A DNA stretch of 64,000 bases from Paenibacillus sp. SYP-B3998. GTDB lineage: Bacteria > Bacillota > Bacilli > Paenibacillales > NBRC-103111. The position numbers were made by a program, and so were the translations under genes. How positions within the stretch are numbered: the stretch's first letter is position 1; the number at the start of each line of letters is the position of its first letter. This document shows, one piece after another, positions 26,414 to 35,889 of this stretch. The stretch lies in NCBI RefSeq assembly GCF_010820665.1, contig NZ_JAAIKC010000006.1, positions 1 to 64,000 of the forward strand, in the 5' to 3' direction. The notes beneath the pieces were generated by a model. The model saw nothing but the letters and a program-made list of their open reading frames with translations, was not told the DNA's origin and ran no database searches.

Positions 26414-26647
26414 ATGAGCTATTATTACAGGCCCCCATACTTTAACCCACCCGTCCAGCAATATCAGTTAGTCCCTCAACATCAGCCCTTTGTTGCACAA
26501 CCACAATTACATCCGTCCATTCCTGCTTATCCGGGAACTTATTCAGCAGCTGGACCAAGTTACTGTGTATGTATACCGAATAATTGCTGTTGTGGACCTG
26601 CAGGTGTGCCGTGTACCTGGTGCAACAATGGAAATCATACTTGCTAA
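26414..26647 (+). CDS. Tyr/Pro-rich, Cys-tailed small protein (coat-like)
   Basis: A 77-residue protein with GAGGAG upstream of the ATG. N-terminal part rich in Tyr/Pro/Gln (MSYYYRPPYFNPPVQQYQ), C-terminal part with seven cysteines (CVCIPNNCCCGPAGVPCTWC). No signal peptide. This composition is typical of Paenibacillus spore coat or crust proteins cross-linked through Cys/Tyr; that role is inferred from composition only. Confidence 0.55.
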   Translation: MSYYYRPPYFNPPVQQYQLVPQHQPFVAQPQLHPSIPAYPGTYSAAGPSYCVCIPNNCCCGPAGVPCTWCNNGNHTC

Positions 26648-26703
26648 TTTTTCTCAACCTCGATTAGCATAATGGAGCAAACCTGGAGGAATAAACGGCG
26701 GCA

Positions 26704-26740
26704 GCGACCTCGTTATAAGGTCGACCGCCGCCGAATCAGT
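26704..26740 (-). terminator. Long GC-rich hairpin downstream of the 26742 frame
   Basis: GGCGGCGGTCGACCT pairs with AGGTCGCTGCCGCC around a short loop; Ts after it are sparse (TTTATT). It follows the minus-strand frame ending at 26742. Confidence 0.55.
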
Positions 26741-26741
26741 C

Positions 26742-26950
26742 TTATCCTACTATTGTTTTGGTAGCAACCCACGAAAATTTATTTTTTGTGGCGCTACCTC
26801 CAGCACCAGCAAATGCTATGAAGTATCCAGACAGTGTGTAGAATGTGTCTGTATTAGAACGTCTTTGAATCCATCCTTCGAAAATTTGATTTTGGCTAGG
26901 ATTGTTTACATTAATGATTCTTATGAATATGATCCTTCCTTTTAATAAAA
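26742..26950 (-). pseudogene. Open protein-like frame without a start codon
   Basis: Minus-strand frame ending at 26742 reads INVNNPSQNQIFEGWIQRR, then FYTLSGYFIAFAGAGGSATKN and WVATKTIVG. It has protein-like composition and is followed by a terminator-like hairpin, but no ATG, GTG or TTG starts it. It is either a truncated gene or uses an unusual start. No family was recognised. Confidence 0.35.
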
Positions 26951-27246
26951 TATGTAAAAAAACTAGAATGATAGGAACACTTGACGTAGTGTTTATGCGA
27001 GAGGATTGTTAAAAACAAAAAAGAGAGATAGACAATTGTCTACCTCCCACTACATTTTAATATTATCATCGTTTTTTCCTCACTAATTCTCACTCATTCT
27101 TACGATTTCAGATGTCGACATTCGCGAGTAAATAAACCATAATTTTCCATTAACAGCTGATATGCGTGCAAAAATAGGCATACATCTGTGCTGTTGTATG
27201 GCTTTTGTTTGTCCCTAACACTTAGAACGTCCCCGAAAGGGGTTAC
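26951..27246. other. Intergenic sequence, no gene recognised
   Basis: Nearly 300 A/T-rich bases with no protein-like frame. A small inverted pair (GAGATAGACAATTGTCTACCTC near 27025-27046) could act as a leftward or rightward terminator but lacks a long T run. Confidence 0.4.
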
Positions 27247-27960
27247 TTACGATCTGGTCGGTTGACTCGTAGTCCGCCAATACTGCAGATTTGCTTCATC
27301 ACGAACTGCAATTCCTAGCTTACTGAGCTCTCTTTTAATTTCCTTTACATCGGAAATCTCTTTCTTTTCTATCGCTATTTTTCTCGCCTGTAGCAAAGCA
27401 TTCACGCCTAACTCAAGGTCTGGGGAAGCAGAAACCCATAGTCTATATTGATCCTTGAAGGGGTCTTCTTTTGACCATGGAAAACCATACCGCTTAAAAG
27501 CATCCGAGATTCGAGTGCTCGAAGATTCAACCTTTTCCCTAAAAAGCTCTTGCCCCCATGTCCCCAGCAGGACAAGTTGCTTATTTTCCAAGAAGCAAAC
27601 AGTCAACTCTTCTTTGGCATATGTTTCTTCGATGTCGTTTATTGACAGCTGAACATCCTTATCCGAAATGCTGATCGTAAGGCTCTCTTTGAATACAATA
27701 TATATGATATACAAGCCGGCAAGCACACCTATTGAAGTGGTGAGATAACGTAGCCATGAGCCCTTGAACGATGCGATCAATTCAAGTGGACCTTTGAATG
27801 GCACCCATACCAACCTTACAGCCCAATTCGCAATGTTTGGCAAAAACCACCCAAGCACAAATCCCGAAATAAGAAGCAAGACCCAAATCAGAACTTTTTC
27901 AAAAAGTGTTAACCCTAGGATGGTACGGTTTTGAGATTGTCTCACATTATTTCCCTCCAT
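27247..27960 (-). CDS. YqeB-like membrane protein
   Basis: A 237-residue protein with two transmembrane helices (about 22-45 and 70-92) and a soluble C-terminal domain with beta-rich then helical parts (SISDKDVQLSINDIEETY... WVSASPDLELGVNALLQARKIA). The N-terminal pattern ILGLTLFEKVLIWVLLLISGF followed by VRLVWVPFKGPLELI matches the YqeB family recalled from Bacillus, of unknown function. It overlaps the TetR gene start region by 14 bp, so regulator and membrane protein form an operon. No transport role can be claimed. Confidence 0.65.
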   Translation of the reverse strand: MEGNNVRQSQNRTILGLTLFEKVLIWVLLLISGFVLGWFLPNIANWAVRLVWVPFKGPLELIASFKGSWLRYLTTSIGVLAGLYIIYIVFKESLTISISDKDVQLSINDIEETYAKEELTVCFLENKQLVLLGTWGQELFREKVESSSTRISDAFKRYGFPWSKEDPFKDQYRLWVSASPDLELGVNALLQARKIAIEKKEISDVKEIKRELSKLGIAVRDEANLQYWRTTSQPTRS

Positions 27961-28537
27961 TCATAAAAACACTGTTGACAGATTCTTTCCAAATTTGTTC
28001 AAAATCTAAGTTTAGTCCCATCATCATGTAAGTCGATAAATTATCAATAACGAGCGCAAGCATATGTGCCTTAGCCTTCGTTTGCTGAGACGAGATAACC
28101 CCCAATTCAGCACCCTTCTTTAACAAATCGCAAAAACCGTCTAAAAACTCCTGCTGCATGGAAATCATACGTTTGGCATAATTCTCATCGCGTCCGGCGC
28201 TTAACATAAATTCATTTAGAATGCGCATAATTGAGTAATGCTCTTCTTCGTTCTCAGGAAGCATTTGAAGCCCTCCTAGGTATAACTTATCCCAAAAGTT
28301 ATTTTCATTAAATTCTTCGATAGGAAAGTAATGCTTAAAATGATATTCACTAAAAATATGCTCGAAGATTCGCTGCACAAGTTCTTCTTTCGAGGTGAAA
28401 TGATAATAAATGGATGGCTTTGAAATGCCAACCTCCTTGGCGATCATGGCCAAGCTTGTTTTTTCGATACCATGCTGAGCGAATAGGTTGAAAGCTGCTT
28501 CAATCAACTGATTGGAAGTTAGCTCCTTTTTTTTCAT
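27947..28537 (-). CDS. TetR/AcrR-family transcriptional regulator
   Basis: A 196-residue protein with an N-terminal HTH (LIEAAFNLFAQHGIEKTSLAMIAKEVGISKP then SIYYHFTSKEELV) typical of TetR, and an all-helical ligand domain. Its stop overlaps the YqeB-like gene by 14 bp, so it probably regulates this operon. The 5' region is A/T-rich with an inverted arrangement (TTAACTTCCGTTAGG) near 28565 that may be its operator. Confidence 0.9.
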   Translation of the reverse strand: MKKKELTSNQLIEAAFNLFAQHGIEKTSLAMIAKEVGISKPSIYYHFTSKEELVQRIFEHIFSEYHFKHYFPIEEFNENNFWDKLYLGGLQMLPENEEEHYSIMRILNEFMLSAGRDENYAKRMISMQQEFLDGFCDLLKKGAELGVISSQQTKAKAHMLALVIDNLSTYMMMGLNLDFEQIWKESVNSVFMNGGK

Positions 28538-28620
28538 AGTAAATTGCTCCTTAACAACCTTTTTTTAACTTCCGTTAGGTAAATTAAATCATATTTTATC
28601 ATCAAAATCAATTTTTTAGC

Positions 28621-28650
28621 AAAAAAAGCCATTCTCTTAGGAGAACAGCT
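28621..28650 (-). terminator. Terminator of the MOSC gene
   Basis: GCTGTTCTCC/GAGAATGGC hairpin followed by seven Ts on the minus strand. Confidence 0.75.
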
Positions 28651-28689
28651 TTGCGCCACGCTATCTACATGTGTGAAATTTCTTAAAGT

Positions 28690-29415
28690 TCAATCTAATA
28701 AATATACCTTCTCACCTGTGTGAATGTGTCCCGTCTTCTTGACAGAAGCATACACGCCGAAACTTAAATTCATCTCCTCATTGACTTTCCTCAGCAAAGA
28801 AGAATCACGTTCAAGGTCATCTGGATCGATTGTAATCATTGAGCAGCGCTCACAATACGTATCTATTTGCAATTCAGCACTACCTACTGCCACTCTTTTT
28901 CCGATCCATTCACATTCATTGCCTGCGCCCTCATCTACTGTGACAACTAGGTTTGCTCTAAAACGACGTTTATCTAAGCTCTTCCCCCATATCTTTTCAA
29001 GGTTACGCAATGTAGAATCTGTGATAATCAGTAGGCTACTAGAATCGACAGCCATAAGGTCAGCGTTTTGTGATTGATAACTCTTCATAGACATCTTTTT
29101 TTTGGAAAACCTTTGCATTTCATTTAATAATTCTTCATTCCAGTTAAAAATCCGGTTATCTGGTGAGGTTACACTCACTTTAGGCAACTCATGTTGAAAT
29201 CCTTCACCAATGAGTTTCGCCTTATAAGCGAGCATGTTAGGAATCGTTCTAGCAGTGAAGAAGCTTTCCCATCCTTCTTTCGTCTCATCTATAAAGGCAT
29301 AGCAGCGGTCGCCATATAATCCATAGGTCTCAACGATACAAGTCTCCAAGCGCTCTCCCGCAAACGACTTTATCGGATATCGATTAATTTCGCTGATTTC
29401 TCCAATTAAAGTCAA
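28690..29415 (-). CDS. MOSC-domain protein (YcbX-like)
   Basis: A 241-residue protein: MOSC N-terminal beta-barrel (about 1-100, starting with INRYPIKSFAGERLETCIVE) and MOSC domain (about 110-241) with the conserved cysteine in YCERCSMI near residue 195. The family includes molybdenum-cofactor sulfurases and reductases of N-hydroxylated compounds and 6-hydroxylaminopurine. The start is TTG at 29415, with GAGGGAG upstream. It is a single-gene unit. Confidence 0.85.
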   Translation of the reverse strand: MTLIGEISEINRYPIKSFAGERLETCIVETYGLYGDRCYAFIDETKEGWESFFTARTIPNMLAYKAKLIGEGFQHELPKVSVTSPDNRIFNWNEELLNEMQRFSKKKMSMKSYQSQNADLMAVDSSSLLIITDSTLRNLEKIWGKSLDKRRFRANLVVTVDEGAGNECEWIGKRVAVGSAELQIDTYCERCSMITIDPDDLERDSSLLRKVNEEMNLSFGVYASVKKTGHIHTGEKVYLLD

Positions 29416-29493
29416 GCAACTCCCTCTTTTCAATATAATAGTAATAACGTGATTATCTTCATTATACGCCTAGCCAAGCTGATTACGGTGGAT

Positions 29494-30738
29494 TTACTCA
29501 GCTGAAACTTGATCAACATCTATCTTGACTAAGTGATAATTCGTCCAGTCACCACTACCTACGATGTCGATGAGATAGTTCTCTCCACCACCTTCAAGAT
29601 TGGTTTGATCAGGAGTTAACGTATGGTTTAAGCGTTGATGCACATGTGCAAGTCCTAACTTACGATTGTCATCGTCATAGAAAGTCAACGTGAGTCTATA
29701 ATCACGAGATCCTGGGAGCATGCCACTGATCCATGCCCTCGCAACCGTATACTCTTCTGTCTTCTGTTTACGAAGAATACCTAATAAAACCTTCCCTTCA
29801 GAATCAGTTAGATTCAGCAGGGGTGGGATCGGTAAACCGAAATAGAAGGGAAATGTATCCTGCAAAGTTGCTGCTACAGCTGATGATACATCCTTATCTA
29901 CAGGTAAGAATAGCGGTGCAGTCATCTGTTGCCCTGCTTGTGTATGAACCGCATAAGGCGTTTGAGCGATAACTTCTCCTGCTTCATTCCAGAAGCTTAG
30001 TTTCCCCGAAACGATATAATCGTTTAATCCATGATTAATCCTTCCTACTAGCCAAGCATCTTTCTCAAGAATCAACTGTCCTTGAACAAAGGTACGTTCA
30101 CCCAGTTTAGTGATATGAATATGATCAATCTTCATTAAATCCCCGTAGTCAGGACTAATGGCATCTGCTAAAGTCTTTGTTCCAGATAATCCATTCTTTA
30201 TTTGTGGATAAATCAACCATTGATCACCCAGCCAAGAAGATTCAATCTGAATTGCATAAAAGCCTGAGGGTGAAACGAATTCCGCTTTGGTATGTACAGT
30301 TTGGGAAGATAATCCCCCTCCATTCGCAGCCTCAATGGACGGGCGATCATAAAGAGGTGTATCGGACGCCAAGTTGAGATCAGCTCGGAATGGACGGATT
30401 ACGCCGATTTGTGTGTTCTTAAGCTTTATCCACCTATTACCAAGCCACGTTGTACGTATTTGAATCCATGTAAAGCCAGAAGGATTCGCATAGTCACGAT
30501 CACCAAACTGAGTCTGAACCACCTCTACCTTCTGGGGGCTCAACGAATCCCAAGACACGATAGTTGAATCAGGCTTGGGGTAAAGCTGAGTGGTGTCTAA
30601 GAGATTAATAGTCTCTGGCATACCTTGAGGAAGCTCTGCTTCATTGATTTTTTGCGCTAGTGATGGCCATGGGGACGCAAATGTCAAAGATGAAAAACCT
30701 ACAAGCAGAATACATAGGATTAAAAGCACTTTCTTCAT
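29494..30738 (-). CDS. Secreted protein with SH3-like repeats
   Basis: A 414-residue protein with a signal peptide (MKKVLLILCILLVGFSSLTFA). Two copies of an SH3/GW-like repeat are evident around 60-170: FTWIQIRTTWLGNRWIKL and FYAIQIESSWLGDQWLIYP. The rest (about 185-414) is beta-rich with no family recognised. Wall binding is a likely role. The ATG at 30738 has AAGGAGGG upstream at good spacing, whereas the preceding ATG and TTG are too close. Confidence 0.65.
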   Translation of the reverse strand: MKKVLLILCILLVGFSSLTFASPWPSLAQKINEAELPQGMPETINLLDTTQLYPKPDSTIVSWDSLSPQKVEVVQTQFGDRDYANPSGFTWIQIRTTWLGNRWIKLKNTQIGVIRPFRADLNLASDTPLYDRPSIEAANGGGLSSQTVHTKAEFVSPSGFYAIQIESSWLGDQWLIYPQIKNGLSGTKTLADAISPDYGDLMKIDHIHITKLGERTFVQGQLILEKDAWLVGRINHGLNDYIVSGKLSFWNEAGEVIAQTPYAVHTQAGQQMTAPLFLPVDKDVSSAVAATLQDTFPFYFGLPIPPLLNLTDSEGKVLLGILRKQKTEEYTVARAWISGMLPGSRDYRLTLTFYDDDNRKLGLAHVHQRLNHTLTPDQTNLEGGGENYLIDIVGSGDWTNYHLVKIDVDQVSAE

Positions 30739-30858
30739 CATCAACCCTCCTTAACATAGTGCAACTTATTTATTTTTCCATAATCACCCACCCGCGTGAA
30801 GTTACTAACCGTCCAGGCACACCGATCAGTCATTAGCGATGCAGAGGCCCCGCTAAAA

Positions 30859-31401
30859 TCAAGCCTGCATCGCCTTCGCTAAGACAGCCAGCTTGTTCAT
30901 GGTATTCCAGTTGCGCGTCGTCGCTGTATTGCCCAGCTTCTGAATATTACTCGCAAGCTTGGAATCCAAAACACTTTGGCGAAAAAGAAAATAAATCTCG
31001 CGTCCGTGAATCTGGAATTCATCGATGCTGCTTTTTCCATTAGACAAAATTTCCGCGGTTTGTTCGGGCGGCTCTTGCGTTAGCACAGAAATCTGTATGC
31101 TTTCACCTTCTAACAAAGCGTCCACCGCATAGGGACAAGCGGCAACGATCTGCTCAAACTCCTCCGCTGTTCGTAATACGACTGTCGGTGAAACGCCGAA
31201 TCTGCTATCCATATCCTGCTCAATGCCCCTGCGCAGCGGCCCTTCCGCTTCCTCGGATATGAACAGAACATTGCCACTTTGCAAGTATGTCTGCACATGA
31301 GTGAAGCCTTTAGTCTCCAGCAACATTTTCAATTCGACCATTTTAATTTTGTTCTTGCCTCCTACATTAATTCCACGCAGCAGTCCGATGTAAACGGTCA
31401 T
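30859..31401 (-). CDS. DUF1697-family protein
   Basis: A 180-residue protein beginning MTVYIGLLRGINVGGKNKIKM, the DUF1697 hallmark, with YLQSGNVLF and a C-terminal ATTRNWNTMNKLA. Family of unknown biochemical role, soluble and common in soil bacteria. The ATG has GGAAGGGG upstream. Confidence 0.95.
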   Translation of the reverse strand: MTVYIGLLRGINVGGKNKIKMVELKMLLETKGFTHVQTYLQSGNVLFISEEAEGPLRRGIEQDMDSRFGVSPTVVLRTAEEFEQIVAACPYAVDALLEGESIQISVLTQEPPEQTAEILSNGKSSIDEFQIHGREIYFLFRQSVLDSKLASNIQKLGNTATTRNWNTMNKLAVLAKAMQA

Positions 31402-31476
31402 CCCGATATCCCCTTCCTTTGATTACGCATACTTCTTATGTCCCCAATCAATTTTCACGAATTGTTGATGATGACA
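31402..31476. other. Short gap upstream of the DUF1697 gene
   Basis: 75 bases with the leftward ribosome site of the DUF1697 gene and no other signal recognised. Confidence 0.4.
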
Positions 31477-31788
31477 TTACCATGCTATCCGCTTACAGAC
31501 AAGCTTATTTCGCAGAAAAGTTGGATTTTTTTCCAGAAAAACACCTGCGACTCGACTACCTCCTGGCAGCAGTCAGCAGTCTAACCGCATCATCTAGCTT
31601 CCCTGCAGCGAGAACACATCTGTCATAAACCATCTCCGAGGATCAACCCGATGCACTTGATTACTCCTTACAGCCTTTAAGTTACGCCAGAGGGGATCCT
31701 CAGCAAGCTTACGATAACTCGCACAAGATTGCTCATCGTCCCACACCATGACGAACATATGATCATCGGCATACTGTTGCAGTTCCCC
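31477..31788 (-). pseudogene. 3' remnant of a FecB-type iron-siderophore binding protein gene
   Basis: A minus-strand frame reads LQQYADDHMFVMVWDDEQS, then LAEDPLWRNLKAVRSNQVHRVDP and WFMTDVFSLQG, the C-terminus of iron-complex solute-binding proteins. A frameshift in GGAAGCTAG stops it; moving one base gives KLDDAVRLLPGG. The 5' part is missing and an in-frame TAA precedes the first codon. No transporter genes remain nearby. Confidence 0.65.
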
Positions 31789-31905
31789 TTACGGACAGAA
31801 TAAATGATATACACGTTCAATGGACAAATGAGTGCTATTATAGTCCATTTGTGTGGTCAATTGTCGAGCAGGCAAGAGACCAGTGAATAAATGCTCCTAT
31901 TCTCT

Positions 31906-31949
31906 CCTAAACAAAAAACCACTTCAACTGGAAGTGGTTTTTGTTTAGG
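31906..31949. terminator. Bidirectional terminator
   Basis: CCTAAACAAAAACCACTTCC-type arms form a near-perfect 20-bp stem with a tiny loop. It closes the leftward permease operon and faces the remnant at 31477-31788. Confidence 0.85.
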
Positions 31950-32052
31950 AAACCCAAGTGTACGGATTAGGTTTCCAAATGGACTGAACGGATATTGGGT
32001 ACAAGCGTCTGCGTCGAACTCGTTTCGTCGCCTGCCTGAGTTAACCGACATG

Positions 32053-32925
32053 TCATTCCTTGACCGCGCCGATAGTAATCCCTTTAACGAAGAACCGTTG
32101 CAGGAAGGGGTAAACCAACAAGATAGGCAAAGCGCCGATAAAGATCTGCGATGCCCGAACAGTTCGTTGAGATAGATTGGCAACCGCTGCCGGATCTACC
32201 TTTGACATATCTGCTTGAACAATAATGGTTTGCATGAAGCTCGCAAGCGGGAGGTTTTTAGCCTCTTTAATATAGATTAAACCGTCAAAATAAGCGTTCC
32301 AATGTCCGACCATGGTAAACAAGGAAACCGTGGCAATGGCTGGTAACGAGATCGGTAAGTAAATCAAGACGAAAGATCGGAAATGACCCGCTCCGTCAAT
32401 GAAGGCTGCTTCTTCCAAATCTTTAGGAACTGTACGGAAGAAGTTCAGTAGCAGAATAATGTTGTAGACTGTAACTAATCCTGGCAGGATAAGCGCCAAC
32501 AATGAATTCATCAAGCCGAGCTTCAGGATAAGGATATAGGTTGGAATCAGGCCCCCATTGAACAGCATGGTTACAACAAAATACCAGAGATAGGTATTGC
32601 GAGCACGAAAGATACGACTATCTTTAGAAAGAGCGTAGGCTGCAATCAGATTAACGAACATGGCAAGTGCTGTTCCAAGGACCGTACGTTGTACGGAAAC
32701 CCAAAGTGATGACAGGAAATTCGAGTTGCTAAACGTTTTTGCGTAGGCTTCAAATGTAAAACCAATCGGCCAAAACGTAACCAATCCAGCGTTGGCAGGA
32801 GCACTTGCGCTTAAAGATACCATCAGTAAGTGGAACAATGGTAGCAAGCAAAGTATAGAGATCGCAGTCAAAAACACATTGTTCAAGACGGAAAATATCC
32901 GATATGACGGCGTTTTATGGTACAT
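32053..32925 (-). CDS. Carbohydrate ABC transporter permease (LplC/YtcP-like)
   Basis: A 290-residue inner-membrane permease with six helices. The MalG-type EAA loop is visible as EEAAFIDGAGHFRSFVLIYLPIS. It starts with SYRIFSVLNNVFLTAI and ends QRFFVKGITIGAVKE, the typical C-terminus of this CUT1 subgroup. It forms the channel with the LplB-like protein upstream, 54 bp away. No ATPase gene is present; such systems use the shared MsmX-type ATPase. Imported substrate is probably an oligosaccharide, but its identity is not shown. Confidence 0.9.
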   Translation of the reverse strand: MYHKTPSYRIFSVLNNVFLTAISILCLLPLFHLLMVSLSASAPANAGLVTFWPIGFTFEAYAKTFSNSNFLSSLWVSVQRTVLGTALAMFVNLIAAYALSKDSRIFRARNTYLWYFVVTMLFNGGLIPTYILILKLGLMNSLLALILPGLVTVYNIILLLNFFRTVPKDLEEAAFIDGAGHFRSFVLIYLPISLPAIATVSLFTMVGHWNAYFDGLIYIKEAKNLPLASFMQTIIVQADMSKVDPAAVANLSQRTVRASQIFIGALPILLVYPFLQRFFVKGITIGAVKE

Positions 32926-32979
32926 GGGATTGTCCCCCCTTTGAGTTTTTGCCAGAAAACTGGCTTCGTAAGCATTCGC

Positions 32980-33927
32980 TTAGAAGATTCGATACCCAGC
33001 AAATTTATAAGCAATACGGTAGGATATAACGATTAAGGCTAAGCTAATTGTTGATTTGAATAGGCCGACTGCCGTAGCGAGACTGAATTGCCCGCTTAGA
33101 AGACCTTCCCGGTACACAAACGTGTCGATAATATCTCCCTGCTGATAGATCAGAGGACTATATAAGTTAAACACTTGGTCGAAGTTCGCATTCAGTACGT
33201 TGCCGAGCGCCAATGTGGCAACTACGATTGCCATAGGTATAAGTGATGGTATCGTGATACTCATCGTTTGCTGTAGGCGGGTAGCTCCGTCAACCTCTGC
33301 AGCTTCGTACAAGGCTGGATTAATGCCAGAAAGCGCTGCGAGGAAGATAATCATATTGAATCCAAATTCTTTCCATACATCACTGAAGATAATGGTAAAT
33401 CGGAACCAACTGCCATCACCTAGAAAGAAAATCGGCTTAATACCGAACACATGTGTAACAAACTGGTTGATGATTCCTGTCTGGGCAAGCATATCAATCA
33501 AAATCCCTGCCAGCGTAACCCATGAAAGAAAGTGAGGAAGATAGACAAACGTTTGAATCGATCTTTTAAGCCCCATGTTCCTTACCTCATTCAACAACAG
33601 AGCGAAAGCAAATGGAATGATTAAGTTCAATACGATTTTGGAACAAGCAAAGAATAGGGTGTTCCACGTAATTTTCAAGAAATATTCATTCTCAAACATA
33701 TAACGAAAATGCTTCAAACCGACCCATGGGGATCCGCTTACTCCCAAAGCCGCCTTATAATCCTGAAACGCCATAACGATACCCGACATTGGAAGATAAG
33801 AAAAAATAAATACCAATATGACAGCCGGAAGAACCATGAGATGAAGCATCCATGGTTGCTTGTAACTGCTTTTTTTCACACGTTTGGTGGTCTCTTGGGT
33901 CACCTGCTGTACTGTATTCGCATCCAT
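32980..33927 (-). CDS. Carbohydrate ABC transporter permease (LplB-like)
   Basis: A 315-residue permease with six helices and the EAA loop YEAAEVDGATRLQQTMSITIPS. N-terminal signature QPWMLHLMVLPAVILVFIFSYLPMSGIVMAFQDYK is that of LplB subgroup. It is first gene of a two-gene operon with the LplC-like gene. The operon is divergent from the sensor kinase gene over 146 bp, an arrangement in which the response regulator usually activates transport genes. Confidence 0.9.
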   Translation of the reverse strand: MDANTVQQVTQETTKRVKKSSYKQPWMLHLMVLPAVILVFIFSYLPMSGIVMAFQDYKAALGVSGSPWVGLKHFRYMFENEYFLKITWNTLFFACSKIVLNLIIPFAFALLLNEVRNMGLKRSIQTFVYLPHFLSWVTLAGILIDMLAQTGIINQFVTHVFGIKPIFFLGDGSWFRFTIIFSDVWKEFGFNMIIFLAALSGINPALYEAAEVDGATRLQQTMSITIPSLIPMAIVVATLALGNVLNANFDQVFNLYSPLIYQQGDIIDTFVYREGLLSGQFSLATAVGLFKSTISLALIVISYRIAYKFAGYRIF

Positions 33928-34073
33928 AGCTCTCTACCCCGTTCCATAAAAACTCATTTGTGTATTTTGAGAAACCCTGATATATATAGTATCAACAAAC
34001 GCTACCTTTAAACTATAAGACATTGTTAGGATTGATAGGGTTTTGTTAGGGGTATCTTCTGGGGGGATCGGTT

Positions 34074-35888
34074 ATGAAGCTAAGAAAAGGCATCGCATTT
34101 GTCAAAAGAAAGAGCAGTTCCAGGTACAGTCTGTTTGCCAAAATGAACAGTTTGATCTTTATTTTGTTCATCCCGATCATTATCGTATTTACCTATTCCA
34201 ACAGAATCGCATTCGATGTTATAAGTAAGGAACTTCAGGTATCTAACACCAAACAACTCTCTTTTCTATCCAACCAAATTGACTCCAGGATCAATCAGAT
34301 GATGGACTTTGTCATGATCTTTTCGAAAGATCCGAATGTTCAGAAATTCAATGGATTGAACATCTGGGAAGATCGCTATGATCGGATGCAGACTAGATAT
34401 GTGGTCCAGGAAAAGATGGTGCTGCAATCTGGTATTATGAACATATGGCCAGTTAAATACAGTGTTTATTCTCAACAGAACAAAGAAGTCATTTCTAATT
34501 CCAGTATAGCGTTCGAGTATGATGAGAATTATCTGAAAAGGAATATGACCGGAAAATGGACTTACGGTGATGGAGAAACCGATCTTCAAAGTGGTCCGAA
34601 AGCCTTTTATTGGTTCTTTACGGATTCTTTTGGCCAACAGGATACGCTTAAGGGAAGCAATTTAGTCGTCGAAGCCAGCTTCGGTCCCGAAAATATTCAA
34701 AACATGCTTGACACGTATAAAGCAGGCGGCCAAGGAGATCCTTTCTTTTACCACAAGGGAGAGACTCCGATCCTGAATCGCAGCGCATCCGAGAAGCTAT
34801 CGAATAACGTTATCCATTATTTGGATGGGAAGTTTCTGGAAGACACGATGCAGCAGGTTGTAAGTTTAGAAAATAAAAATTATTTGGTTAGTGCTGTGAA
34901 ATCTCCTCACTTGGATTGGTATCTGGTTGATATTGTTCCACTCGATCAAATACTGGGACCTATATCGTTTAGCCGCAATCTATTCTATTTATCGATGGTT
35001 CTGCTTTTTGTGGTCGGTATTTCAGCTTCAGTCTTGCTCTACCGGAACGTTCAACGTCCGATCAGAAAGCTGATTCGCGGATTACAAAGCGTGCAGCGGG
35101 GGGATTTCTCGGTAAGGATCGACGCTACCGTGCAAAATGAGTTTTCATTTCTGTTTTATCGATTTAATGATATGTCTCAGCAAATTCAAGGTTTAATTGA
35201 AAATGTGCTCAACGAGAAGCTCCGGGCCCGGGATGCGACTCTCAAGCAGCTACAGGCCCAAATTAATCCCCATTTTCTTTACAACTGCCTTGGCTACATT
35301 GTTAACATGGCCCAGATGAAGAACGAAGAGGCTGTCGTTTCAATGGCGTATAATTTAAGCGCATACTACCGTTACACGACCCGAATGGAGCGGCAAACGG
35401 CTAGTCTGGACGAAGAGATTCGACTGATCGTCAACTATCTGGACATTCAGAAGCTGCGTAACGAAAGAATTTACTATCTTATCGATATCCCTGATGAGAT
35501 GCTAAACCAACAAGTTCCACGCTTAATGCTGCAACCCATTGTAGAAAATGCAGTCATTCATGGGGTAGGCAAATCATATTCATCGGGTGAAATTCGAATC
35601 AGCGGCGAGATGTCAAACGGCTATTGTCGAATATATATCGACGACGACGGCCCCGGGATGGGGGAGGATCAGCAATATGCATTAAATCGTAAAATGCAAG
35701 AACCCTTGCAAGAGAAAATGGGCTGCGGTCTTTGGAATACTAACCAGCGGATCATTCACCAATTTGGAGAAAACTCTTCTCTCTATTTTACGAAATCACT
35801 TCTAGGAGGATTTCGGACAGAGATCATTTGGAAGGCAACCTCCAGAGAAGAACATCGCCATCATCCATTCATACAAGGAGACACCTAA
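34074..35888 (+). CDS. Sensor histidine kinase, YesM family
   Basis: A 604-residue kinase. TM1 at about 25-42, a large extracellular sensor region (about 43-300), TM2 at about 303-325, HAMP (about 325-380), then the His_kinase block with phosphoacceptor His in NPHFLYNCL near 403 and the HATPase domain (VENAVIHGVGK, DDDGPGMGE). This is the LytS/YesM class. Its stop lies one base ahead of the response regulator start, so they are translationally linked. Confidence 0.95.
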   Translation: MKLRKGIAFVKRKSSSRYSLFAKMNSLIFILFIPIIIVFTYSNRIAFDVISKELQVSNTKQLSFLSNQIDSRINQMMDFVMIFSKDPNVQKFNGLNIWEDRYDRMQTRYVVQEKMVLQSGIMNIWPVKYSVYSQQNKEVISNSSIAFEYDENYLKRNMTGKWTYGDGETDLQSGPKAFYWFFTDSFGQQDTLKGSNLVVEASFGPENIQNMLDTYKAGGQGDPFFYHKGETPILNRSASEKLSNNVIHYLDGKFLEDTMQQVVSLENKNYLVSAVKSPHLDWYLVDIVPLDQILGPISFSRNLFYLSMVLLFVVGISASVLLYRNVQRPIRKLIRGLQSVQRGDFSVRIDATVQNEFSFLFYRFNDMSQQIQGLIENVLNEKLRARDATLKQLQAQINPHFLYNCLGYIVNMAQMKNEEAVVSMAYNLSAYYRYTTRMERQTASLDEEIRLIVNYLDIQKLRNERIYYLIDIPDEMLNQQVPRLMLQPIVENAVIHGVGKSYSSGEIRISGEMSNGYCRIYIDDDGPGMGEDQQYALNRKMQEPLQEKMGCGLWNTNQRIIHQFGENSSLYFTKSLLGGFRTEIIWKATSREEHRHHPFIQGDT

Positions 35889-35889
35889 C

